Source: Ancylobacter moscoviensis
GTDB taxonomy: Bacteria; Pseudomonadota; Alphaproteobacteria; Rhizobiales; Xanthobacteraceae
DNA length: 64,000 bases
Assembly: GCF_007559435.1 (NCBI RefSeq)
Contig: NZ_VMBP01000003.1
Coordinates: forward strand, 186,001-250,000
Direction: 5' to 3'
Under the pieces are notes generated by a model, which searched no databases, was not told the origin of the DNA, and was given only the letters and a program-made list of their open reading frames with translations. Shown here in pieces: positions 18,864-26,145 of the stretch (position 1 is its first letter; each line of letters begins with the position of its first letter). The translations under genes and the position numbers were made by a program.

Positions 18864-19553
18864 TCACGCCGGCTCGGCGTCGAGCATGAAGCCGCGCCCG
18901 CGCACCGTCACGATGAGGTGCCCGCCATCGGGCAGCGCCTCCGCCAGCTTGTGGCGGAGATAGCCGACATAGACGTCCACCACATTGAGCGAGGCCCCGC
19001 CATGGCCGGCCCACAGCGCGGCGAAGATGTCCGCGCGCGAGAGCGGCTCGCCGGGGTGGCGCATGAGCAGCGCCAGCAGTTCCACCTCGCGCTCGGTCAG
19101 GCGCACGCGGGTGCCGCCGAGCTGGGCCTGGCGGGTTTCGAGATCGAGCGCGAGCGCGCCCACCGCCAGCGTGCGCGGCTCGCCGTCGGCATTGCTGCGC
19201 CGGAGCGCCTGCACCTTCACCCGCGCCAGCAGCTCCTCGAAGGCGAAGGGCTTGACGATGTAGTCGTCCGCCCCCGCCATCAGCCCCTCCGTGCGCTCGT
19301 TCACGCTGGAACGGGCGGAGAGCATGATGATCGGCGCGGTCTGCCCGCCGGCCCGCAGCGCCTTGCACACCTCGATGCCGGAACGCCCGGGCAGCATGAC
19401 GTCGAGGATGATCGCCTCCCACGCCCGCCCATTGGCCGCGCGCAACGCCTCCTCGCCGTCTCCCACGAGCTGGACGTCGTAGCTCTCGGAAGAAAAGCCG
19501 CGCCGCAGCAGCGAGCCGATGTCCGGATCGTCCTCGACGATGAGAATGTTCAT
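18864..19553 (-). CDS. OmpR/PhoB-type response regulator next to pqqA
   Basis: This 229-residue regulator has a receiver domain with IVEDDPDIG, phosphoacceptor Asp51 in IILDVMLPG, and Lys101 in DDYIVKPF, followed by a winged-helix DNA-binding domain (LTEREVELLALLMRHPGEPLSR, then VVDVYVGYLRHKL and VRGRGFML). It is cytoplasmic and should bind tandem direct repeats. Its ATG overlaps the stop of the upstream kinase gene (ATGA), so the pair is co-expressed. Location directly before pqqA suggests control of PQQ or methanol oxidation genes, comparable in role to MxbDM/MxaYX systems, but I cannot assign it to either. Confidence 0.85.
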   Translation of the reverse strand: MNILIVEDDPDIGSLLRRGFSSESYDVQLVGDGEEALRAANGRAWEAIILDVMLPGRSGIEVCKALRAGGQTAPIIMLSARSSVNERTEGLMAGADDYIVKPFAFEELLARVKVQALRRSNADGEPRTLAVGALALDLETRQAQLGGTRVRLTEREVELLALLMRHPGEPLSRADIFAALWAGHGGASLNVVDVYVGYLRHKLAEALPDGGHLIVTVRGRGFMLDAEPA

Positions 19554-21184
19554 TGGGCCGCCTCCAACGTCATGTCGGGCACCGGTACGGGCAGGCGGAC
19601 GGTGACACAGGTGCCCCCCTTCCCCTCGCCTCCTCCGGCACCGCTTTCTATTTCGATGCGCCCACCATGGCGGTCGACGATCCATTTCGCCAGTGCCAGG
19701 CCGATGCCGAAGCCGGTGCCCTCGCGCGTGCCGGTGGCGCCGCGCCAGAAGCGCTCGAACACGTGCGGCAGTTCGTCCGAGGGGATGCCGGTGCCGTGGT
19801 CGCGCACCCGGATGACCACCTCGTCGCCCTCTCGCGCGGCTTCCAGATGGACGGTCTCGCCGGGCGGCGAATGGCGCACGGCATTGGCGACCAGCCCGTC
19901 GAACGTCTGGCGCAGCCAGTCGCGGTCGGCATCCACGGCAAGGCTTTCGGACGGGCAGGCGATCTCCAGCGCGAGCCCGGCGGCGCGCGCCACCGGCAGC
20001 ATGCTCTCGCGCACGTCGACCAGCAGCTCGTCGACGAGGAACAGCGAGCGGTCGAGCTCGATCTGCCCGCTCTCCGACCGCGCGATGCGCAGAAGATCCT
20101 CCACCCGGCGATGCAGGCGGCGGGCGCGGGACTGGATGACCAGCAGCGCGGCCTTGAGGTCCTCCTCGCGCGGCTGCGCCGGGCGCAGCGTGATCTCCAC
20201 CTCGCCGAGGATGACGGTCAGCGGCGTGCGCAGCTCGTGGCTCACATCGGTGAAGAAGCGCCGGCGGGCGAGGTCGACATTCTCCAGCCGCGTATTGGCG
20301 GCGCGCAGCTCGGCGGTGCGCGCGTCGACGGTCTCCTGCAGGTGCTTCTGCGCCGCCACCAGCCGCTGCTCGCGGCGGGCCAGATGCGCCGCCATGCGGT
20401 TGAAGCGGGCCATGGCGAGGCTGAGCTCGTCGTGGCCGGTCACAGCGATGCGGGTGTCGGAGCGCCCGCGCGCGATGGCGGCGGCGGCGGCGGCGACATC
20501 GGCGACGCGATTGACCAGCGAGCGGCCGAGGCGGTGATAGAGCAGCACCGCGACGAGGCAGGCCAAGGCCACGCCGATCAATCCCCAGCGTATGGTGCGG
20601 TCGCGCAGCTGGCGCACTTCGACCTGGGCGTTGTGAGCGGCGGTGCGCTCCTCCTCCATCGACTGGCTCAGCGGACCGCCGAAACCGGCGGCGAAGACGT
20701 CGAGCACGACGCGCACGCCCGTCGCGGGCTCGGGATTGGCGAGCGCCCCGGCGACCTGACGGTCGAGCACCTCGAACTGCGCCTTGAGGCGCGCGACGGT
20801 GCGGCTGCGCGCCGCCATCAGCGTGCGCTGCTCCTCGTCCTGGAAGCGCAGCACATCGTCCGACAGCGTGCTCTCGAAGCGCTCGAAGGCGGTCAGCGCG
20901 GCCTGACGGGCGGCGACGAGCGATTCATAGGTGCGCGCGCTCGGCTGCTGCGCGGTCTGCAACGCCATCAGCGCGTAGTCGCCGATGCGGCCGGAGATGA
21001 CCGACAGCAGCTCCAGCCGATGCTGGGCCGATACCAGCCGGTCGAGCTGCGTGTTGGCCGCGCCGAGCGCGAGGACGAGCGCCGCCGTCGAGGCCGCCGT
21101 CACCAGCACGGCGACGGACAGCAGCAGCGCCATGCGCGCCCTGAGCGACGCGAACAAGCCACGCCCGAACACGCCCCTTCCCAT
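19550..21184 (-). CDS. sensor histidine kinase partner of the pqq-adjacent response regulator
   Basis: This 544-residue kinase has transmembrane segments at about residues 18-41 and 200-217 enclosing a helical periplasmic sensor of roughly 155 residues, then HAMP, a short coiled coil, HisKA with the phosphorylated His316 in VSHELRTPL, and an HATPase domain with N box (LVANAVRHS), DHGTGI, and FGIGLAL. The periplasmic part has no recognisable ligand domain, no cysteine pair and few acidic clusters, so what it senses is unknown; methanol, formaldehyde, PQQ status or lanthanide are candidates by context only. Its promoter region carries a perfect 7-4-7 direct repeat. Confidence 0.87.
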   Translation of the reverse strand: MGRGVFGRGLFASLRARMALLLSVAVLVTAASTAALVLALGAANTQLDRLVSAQHRLELLSVISGRIGDYALMALQTAQQPSARTYESLVAARQAALTAFERFESTLSDDVLRFQDEEQRTLMAARSRTVARLKAQFEVLDRQVAGALANPEPATGVRVVLDVFAAGFGGPLSQSMEEERTAAHNAQVEVRQLRDRTIRWGLIGVALACLVAVLLYHRLGRSLVNRVADVAAAAAAIARGRSDTRIAVTGHDELSLAMARFNRMAAHLARREQRLVAAQKHLQETVDARTAELRAANTRLENVDLARRRFFTDVSHELRTPLTVILGEVEITLRPAQPREEDLKAALLVIQSRARRLHRRVEDLLRIARSESGQIELDRSLFLVDELLVDVRESMLPVARAAGLALEIACPSESLAVDADRDWLRQTFDGLVANAVRHSPPGETVHLEAAREGDEVVIRVRDHGTGIPSDELPHVFERFWRGATGTREGTGFGIGLALAKWIVDRHGGRIEIESGAGGGEGKGGTCVTVRLPVPVPDMTLEAAQ

Positions 21185-21213
21185 GCCGCCTCACTGGATA
21201 ACGCCATCGCAAA

Positions 21214-21231
21214 TCAATGACGTTTCAATGA
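21214..21231. promoter_or_regulatory. 7-4-7 direct repeat upstream of the histidine kinase gene
   Basis: TCAATGA-CGTT-TCAATGA is a perfect direct repeat of seven bases with a four-base spacer, 30 bases before the kinase ATG. This is the geometry bound by OmpR/PhoB-family dimers, so autoregulation by the co-encoded regulator is plausible. Confidence 0.6.
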
Positions 21232-21316
21232 TTCCACGGACCAGGGAACGGTGCACGCTGCGATGCAGCAGGAACCGGCGGGAAAAACGGCGGCGTGGGA
21301 AACGCGCGGGTGCCGG

Positions 21317-21526
21317 TCAGATGTCGCGGCCGGCCGCGCCGGGACGGGCGCAGCGCCACTTCGTGACCTTCCACTTCGGGTGCGTCTCGCTCCACTCGGC
21401 GATGACCGGCGGCGCGCCGATCATGCACTGGACCGGCGCGGGGCGAAGCTCCGCGCTGACGGAAACGGCCTCCTCGCGGCAGGTGCCGGGATTCGCGATG
21501 AGGCAGATGGAAAGAATAAGCTCCAT
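21317..21526 (-). CDS. small conserved-type exported protein, unknown function
   Basis: This 69-residue protein begins MELILSICLIANPGTCREE. It has a short hydrophobic start, four cysteines in total (residues 8, 16, 34 and 59) and the segment SETHPKWKVTKWRC near the end. Small proteins with this hydrophobic start, paired cysteines and terminal W-x-C occur in many Hyphomicrobiales and are annotated as hypothetical; I know of no function. A GAGG box lies just upstream of the ATG. It is monocistronic, pointing away from fae. Confidence 0.6.
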   Translation of the reverse strand: MELILSICLIANPGTCREEAVSVSAELRPAPVQCMIGAPPVIAEWSETHPKWKVTKWRCARPGAAGRDI

Positions 21527-22039
21527 AAGTCGTCCTCGAGGCGTGGGTTCGAAGCCGCCCGAGCGCTCCCCCTTTCACTGAACTGAACCCGACCCATACG
21601 CCGCCCGCGGCAGTTGGGTCGCGCCGATTTCGCTGCATTGCAGCAAAAAACAGACCACATCGCAAACACGCTACGCGGCTACCTCTCGGGGGGCCGGGCG
21701 TCCCGACGCCACCGATCAGCTTCACGCCGCAGCATAGTCCGTGATCGCGGCGGGATACAGAGCTGCCGCTCTTTTGACCATGCCGCCATAATTCGCATCC
21801 GCCGGGGCGGCTTCCGGCACGGCAGCAGAAAGCATGGGGCAAGCTACCGCAGCGACGTCATACGGATGAAGAATCCCTTGCGGATAAAGACGAAGCGGGC
21901 CAGTCTCTCGCTCGTTACGTGTCTGGTCGCGCTATCGGGCCAACCGGTTTGGTTCCCAAACGCTGCAACAAAGATAGCCGGGACATCGAGAGGGGCAATT
22001 CCCGTCCCTTATCATGCAACCCCGTTCTGGGAGGATTAG
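21527..22039. promoter_or_regulatory. 513-base intergenic region, fae promoter
   Basis: No gene is supported here; the open frames across it lack codon bias and homology. Near fae the strong GGGAGGA box at 22028-22034 precedes the ATG. A 10-base motif CGGATGAAGA/CGGATAAAGA is repeated at 21864 and 21882, 18 bases apart. I found no copy of the TTCTTAT repeat of the pqqA and lut-like promoters. Confidence 0.5.
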
Positions 22040-22546
22040 ATGGCCAAGATCAACAAGGTGCTCATCGGCGAGTCGCTGGTGGGTGACGGCAACGAGGTCG
22101 CTCACATCGACCTCATCATCGGCCCGCGCGGCTCGGCTGCGGAAAGCGCCTTCGTCAACGCGCTGACCAACAACAAGGACGGCTTCACCTCGCTGCTCGC
22201 CGTCGTGACCCCGAACCTGCTCGCCAAGCCGAACACCATCCTGTTCAACAAGGTGACGATCAAGGACGCCCGTCAGGCCGTCCAGATGTTCGGCCCGGCC
22301 CAGTACGCGGTCGCGAAGGCTGTCGTCGACAGCGTCGCCGAAGGCGTGATCCCGGAAGAAGAAGCCGACGACCTGTTCATCTCGGTCGGCGTGTTCATCC
22401 ACTGGGAAGCGGCGGATGACGCCAAGATCCAGCAGTTCAACTACCAGGCGACCAAGGAAGCCCTGAAGCGCGCCGTCGACGGCGAGCCGAAGATCAAGGA
22501 CGTCCTGTCGCAGGCCGCTTCGGCCAAGCACCCCTTCGCCGCCTAG
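22040..22546 (+). CDS. fae: formaldehyde-activating enzyme
   Basis: Fae condenses formaldehyde with tetrahydromethanopterin to give methylene-H4MPT, the entry point of C1 oxidation in many methylotrophs. The 168-residue protein has the family N-terminus [18 protein letters not shown] with catalytic His22, and the typical [13 protein letters not shown] and [13 protein letters not shown] segments. It is full length, cytoplasmic and homopentameric in the family. It has an excellent ribosome-binding site and a downstream terminator, as expected of a very abundant protein. Its presence implies the H4MPT pathway elsewhere in the genome. Confidence 0.97.
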   Translation: MAKINKVLIGESLVGDGNEVAHIDLIIGPRGSAAESAFVNALTNNKDGFTSLLAVVTPNLLAKPNTILFNKVTIKDARQAVQMFGPAQYAVAKAVVDSVAEGVIPEEEADDLFISVGVFIHWEAADDAKIQQFNYQATKEALKRAVDGEPKIKDVLSQAASAKHPFAA

Positions 22547-22635
22547 ATCGGAAGCAACCCTGGGCAGACAACACCACCGCCCGCGGCCCAGTATCCGAAG
22601 GGCCTGCTCCAGCGGTTGGCGGCGATCTTTTTGAA

Positions 22636-22665
22636 CAAGTGACGACGGCGCGCCGTCGTTACTTG
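22636..22665. repeat. 15-base-arm inverted repeat downstream of fae
   Basis: CAAGTGACGACGGCG and CGCCGTCGTTACTTG abut with no loop and differ by one G:T pair. There is no T-tract, so it is not a typical terminator; it could be a protein-binding dyad or a transcript 3'-end stabiliser. Confidence 0.7.
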
Positions 22666-22729
22666 CGCCACGGGGACGGCGGGAAACCGCCTTCTCCTGC
22701 CCATTGATTGCCCATCTTACCGACTGACT

Positions 22730-22764
22730 GGCCCGGAGCCTCGTGCTCCGGGCCTTTTCATTTT
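22730..22764 (+). terminator. intrinsic terminator of fae
   Basis: GGCCCGGAGC pairs perfectly with GCTCCGGGCC around CTCGT and is followed by TTTTCATTTT. It lies about 185 bases after the fae stop. Confidence 0.88.
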
Positions 22765-22811
22765 GCGCGCCGACGGCCGGTCGCCGGAATGGGGGATTGG
22801 CCGCGGAGGGC

Positions 22812-23549
22812 TCAGCCGGCAGCACCGGCCAGCGCCCGGCGCAGCTCTTCCAGCCGGCCCGGCGCGGCGCGCTCCTCGCGCGACAGGTGAAGCCCGATAT
22901 CGTGGGCGATCCGCGCGGGTGTTCCTTCCAGCACGACGATGCGGCTCGCCAGCTCCACCGCCTCGCGGCTGTCATGGGTGACGAAAAGCACGGTCGCCGG
23001 ACGGCCCGCCAGCAGGCGGCGCAGCAGATCGCGCAGCCGCGCCGCGCCCACCTCGTCCAGCGAGACGAAGGGCTCGTCCATCAGCAGCACCTCGGGCTCG
23101 ATGACGAAGGCGCGGGCCAGCGCGACACGCCGCTGCTGGCCGAGCGACAGGCGCTCGGGATAGGCGGGCGCCAGCTCGGCAAGACCCACCTCCTCCAGCA
23201 TCGCCAGCGCCCGGCGGCGGCTCTCCTCGCCCGGCGGCAAGGGCAGCGCGACATTCTCCAGCACGGTGCGCCACGGCAGTAGGCGCGGATTCTGGAAGGC
23301 ATAGGCGATGCGCGGCGCGACCGCGCCTGCCCCGCCCCCCGCATCGAAGCGCACCGTGCCGCGATACTCCCGATCGAGCCCGGCGACGATGTTGAGCAGC
23401 GTCGTCTTGCCGAGGCCGGAGGCGCCCAGCAGCACCAGGAACTCCCCCGACGCGATGTCGAGGCGGAAAGCGCGGAAGATATCCCGCGCCGGCGCGCCGG
23501 CCCGCGCCGGATAGCGCTTCTCGCCGATGTCGATCGCGATCGCGCTCAT
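22812..23549 (-). CDS. ABC transporter ATP-binding protein (NitT/TauT type)
   Basis: This 245-residue ATPase drives the importer encoded by the next two upstream genes. Walker A is GASGLGKTT (residues 42-50), the Q-loop YAFQNPRLLPW, signature LSLGQQRR (a variant of LSGGQ) and Walker B LLMDEPF. The PRLLPW segment after the Q-loop is characteristic of nitrate/sulfonate/taurine family ATPases. The ATG overlaps the permease stop as ATGA. The transported substrate is not evident; see the binding-protein entry. Confidence 0.9.
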   Translation of the reverse strand: MSAIAIDIGEKRYPARAGAPARDIFRAFRLDIASGEFLVLLGASGLGKTTLLNIVAGLDREYRGTVRFDAGGGAGAVAPRIAYAFQNPRLLPWRTVLENVALPLPPGEESRRRALAMLEEVGLAELAPAYPERLSLGQQRRVALARAFVIEPEVLLMDEPFVSLDEVGAARLRDLLRRLLAGRPATVLFVTHDSREAVELASRIVVLEGTPARIAHDIGLHLSREERAAPGRLEELRRALAGAAG

Positions 23550-24295
23550 CGCCGCCACCTGTTGGCCCGCCGCTCCCAGGGCTGGAGCAACCCGACCTCG
23601 ATGAGCTGCACCACCGCCGTGAAGGCCAGCGCATAGGCGAGGATGGTCGCCACGTCGAAAAGCTGGAACGCGGTCTGCAACTCGAAGCCGACGCCGTTGG
23701 AGCGGCCGAGCAGTTCCACCACCAGCACGATCTTCCAGGTGAGCGCGAGGCCGGAACGGGCGCTCGCGGCGAAGAAGGGCACGAGCTGGGGCAAGGTGAC
23801 GTGGCGCAGCGCCCGCGACCATGGCAGGCGATAGACCTTCGCCATCTCGTCGAGATCGCGCGACAGCGCGGCCGCGCCCTCGCGCATGGTGACGGCGACG
23901 TTGGGGATCTTGTTGATCGCCACCGCGGTGATGGCCGCCGCCTCGGTGAGGCCGAACCAGACATAGCAGAGGATGATCACCACCAGCGCCGGCAGGTTGA
24001 GCAGCACGACGACCCACGGTCCGAAGAGTTCGTTGAGAGCCACCGAGCGGCCAAGGGCGATGCCGATGGCCGAGCCGACCGCCATGGCGATGAGGAAGCT
24101 CGCGGCCACGCGCCCGAGCGTGATGGCGATGTTGGTCGGCAACGCTCCGGTCTCCGTCGCGCGCACCATGGCGGCGAGCACGGCCGGCGGGCCGGGCAGC
24201 AGCGGCGAAGCCACCCAGAGCGCGGCGACCTGCCAGACGGCCACCAGCACCAGCAGCGAGACGGCGGTCAGCAGCAGGCGGGCGGCGGCCGACAT
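23546..24295 (-). CDS. ABC transporter permease (NitT/TauT type)
   Basis: This 249-residue inner-membrane protein has about six transmembrane segments and the EAA-type cytoplasmic loop that contacts the ATPase (EGAAALSRDLDEMAKVYRLPW). It forms the channel with the ATPase downstream and takes substrate from the binding protein upstream, whose stop is 12 bases away. Family membership is clear, substrate is not. Confidence 0.9.
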   Translation of the reverse strand: MSAAARLLLTAVSLLVLVAVWQVAALWVASPLLPGPPAVLAAMVRATETGALPTNIAITLGRVAASFLIAMAVGSAIGIALGRSVALNELFGPWVVVLLNLPALVVIILCYVWFGLTEAAAITAVAINKIPNVAVTMREGAAALSRDLDEMAKVYRLPWSRALRHVTLPQLVPFFAASARSGLALTWKIVLVVELLGRSNGVGFELQTAFQLFDVATILAYALAFTAVVQLIEVGLLQPWERRANRWRR

Positions 24296-24307
24296 GCTCT
24301 CCCTATC

Positions 24308-25348
24308 CTATTCGCCGACGGGGCCGAACAGCGCGCGGTCGAAGCCGGGATTCGGCCCCACCAGTTCCTCCCCTCCGGTCTGCGCGAGCACCTGGTAGAG
24401 CCGGGCGCAGGAGACCCGCTCGGCCTCGCCGAAGCTGCCAGGAATGCCGGCGCGGTAGTAGTCGCGCAGCCGCGCGAACTCGGCGTCGTCCGCCGCCTGC
24501 ATCAGCGGGCGGATCCGGTCCCACGCGGCATCGCTCGTCGCCAGCACGCGGTTGGCCGCCGCCGCGGCGCGCAGGAAGCCGGCGATGGCCGCGCCCCTCT
24601 CCGCCATCACGGCGTTGCGCCAGACGAAGCCGACCAGCGGCGGGGCGGGATCGATGCCGAGGCCCTTGATGATGTCCTTCACATCCAGCAGCCGCCGAAA
24701 GCCGCGCGCGTCGAGCCGCGCCGCATAGGGCCAGAAGGTGAGCACGGCGTCGACGCGGCCGAGCGCGAGCTGCTCGCTGACCAGCGGCGCGGCGCCGAAG
24801 ACCGGCTCGGCGGCGGTCGCGAGGTCCACGCCGAGCTCGGCCCTGGCATAGGCGCGCAGCAGCAGCCAGCTCTTGTCCAGCGCGCCGCCGGCCACGCCGA
24901 TCTTGCGGCCCTTGAGATCGGCGAGGCCCTTCACCGGACCGTCCGCCGCCACCATCACCGCGCCGAGCGCGTTGGAGAACGGGGCGAAGCGCATGCGCTC
25001 GCCATCCTGCGTGCGGCGCAGGGCCCAGAGCCAGTCGCTGACGATGAGGTCGACGTCTCCCGCCTGCAATGCGACGGTCGTCGCCTGCCCGCTCGCAAGG
25101 TCCACGCTCTCGACGGAGAGGCCCTCGCGACGGTCGAGCCCCTCGGCGCGGATGGTCTCCAGCAGCCAGTTGAGCGTGCCGAATTTCAGCGTGCCGATGC
25201 GCAGCCGCAGCGCGGGATCCGCCACCCCGCTCCCCTGCGCCATGACGGCCCCGGGCAGCGCCGCGAGCAGGGGCAGCCCCGCCAGCGCGGCGGCGCCGGC
25301 GAGCCAGGCGCGGCGCGAGAGCGCGGCGGAAAGATGCGGAATCGTCAT
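24308..25348 (-). CDS. ABC transporter periplasmic substrate-binding protein (NitT/TauT type)
   Basis: This 346-residue protein has a twin-arginine-like export signal (LSRRAWLAGAAALAG) and a type-2 periplasmic-binding fold: LRIGTLKFGTLNW at the start, LQAGDVDLIVSDWLW, then LKGRKIGVAGGALDKSWLL. Related proteins bind sulfonates, nitrate, thiamine precursors or aromatic acids. In this family, versions beside PQQ-dependent dehydrogenase clusters have no proven ligand. It is translationally coupled (ATGA) to the DUF3280 gene upstream, so that exported protein probably works with it. Confidence 0.85.
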   Translation of the reverse strand: MTIPHLSAALSRRAWLAGAAALAGLPLLAALPGAVMAQGSGVADPALRLRIGTLKFGTLNWLLETIRAEGLDRREGLSVESVDLASGQATTVALQAGDVDLIVSDWLWALRRTQDGERMRFAPFSNALGAVMVAADGPVKGLADLKGRKIGVAGGALDKSWLLLRAYARAELGVDLATAAEPVFGAAPLVSEQLALGRVDAVLTFWPYAARLDARGFRRLLDVKDIIKGLGIDPAPPLVGFVWRNAVMAERGAAIAGFLRAAAAANRVLATSDAAWDRIRPLMQAADDAEFARLRDYYRAGIPGSFGEAERVSCARLYQVLAQTGGEELVGPNPGFDRALFGPVGE

Positions 25349-25878
25349 GGGGCGGCCTTCCCGGTCAGCGGGGGATCGAGCAGTCGGTTGCGCACGAGAT
25401 AGGAGACGCCGCGCAGCCAGGATTCGTCCGTGTTGTTGCGGATATCCGCGCTGCCGGCCCGGAGCACCTGCCCGGTGGCGACGTCGCGCAGCTGGAAGTT
25501 GATGTTGAGAATGAGGTTGGAGACCTTCTGCACCAGCCCGATCACCTCGATCTGCGCGCCGAGGGAGCGGGCGATGGGGAGTTCGCAACTGTTGCAGTTG
25601 CGGAACGGCGTCGCCTCGGCGATGCGGGCCGCCTCGGGCGTGAGGTCGAGCACTTCATAGCCGGCATCCTTCAGGCGGCGGCGCACCTCCCCGGTGATGA
25701 GGGCGAGGCGCTTCGCCTCCGCCGGGCGGGGGCCGTTGAAACCGGCCTCGCCGCTGGTGTCGAACAGCTCGAAGTCGAACACCGCCACGCGCGTCGCCGC
25801 GCGGGCATCGGCGGCGAAGGCGAGTCCCAGGCCGAGGACGAGAGCGGCGAGCCTGCCGGTGCGGCTGAAAGCACTCAT
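25345..25878 (-). CDS. exported DUF3280-type protein, first gene of the NitT-like ABC operon
   Basis: This 177-residue protein starts at ATG 25878 with a GGGAGG box and has a signal peptide ending near ADARAAT. The mature part starts VAVFDFELFDTS and has a C-x2-C motif (NCNSCEL) at about residues 106-110. Proteins of this type (DUF3280/DUF2380-like) are often found beside quinoprotein dehydrogenase genes. The fold resembles TolB-N/CsgG-like periplasmic domains (ALITGEVRRRLKDAGYEVLDL). The function is unknown; coupling to the binding protein suggests substrate delivery. Confidence 0.72.
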   Translation of the reverse strand: MSAFSRTGRLAALVLGLGLAFAADARAATRVAVFDFELFDTSGEAGFNGPRPAEAKRLALITGEVRRRLKDAGYEVLDLTPEAARIAEATPFRNCNSCELPIARSLGAQIEVIGLVQKVSNLILNINFQLRDVATGQVLRAGSADIRNNTDESWLRGVSYLVRNRLLDPPLTGKAAP

Positions 25879-26145
25879 CCTATTTTGCCTCCCTGCGCCG
25901 GCTTTGTTCCCGACATGTGGCAATCATATCGCCGGAAGACGCTCCCGCAAGCCACCGGGAAAAAGTTCCCGATTTTAATACATGTGATATGCTTTGGATA
26001 ACGACGGCGTTACATTTTCTTATTAGTTTCTTATGTGCGCTATTTTATTGAATGCTTGATTTTGATTGCGTAGAGTTTTCCCACGGCAGCCGAGAAAAGT
26101 TCCGAAGACACTTGTCGCGGACAAAGACATTAGCCGTGGGATGGA
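25879..26145. promoter_or_regulatory. divergent promoter region between the two ABC operons, with a 7-4-7 repeat
   Basis: This 267-base region separates divergent operons and is strongly AT-rich from about 25960 to 26110. TTCTTAT-TAGT-TTCTTAT lies at 26017-26034, in the same orientation to the rightward operon as the pqqA copy is to pqqA. No protein-coding frame is convincing. Exact -10/-35 positions cannot be assigned by eye. Confidence 0.7.

Noticed and set aside
21614-22039. 141-residue plus-strand frame just before fae
   Set aside because: No ribosome-binding site or recognisable protein pattern, and it runs into the fae leader; treated as promoter region.
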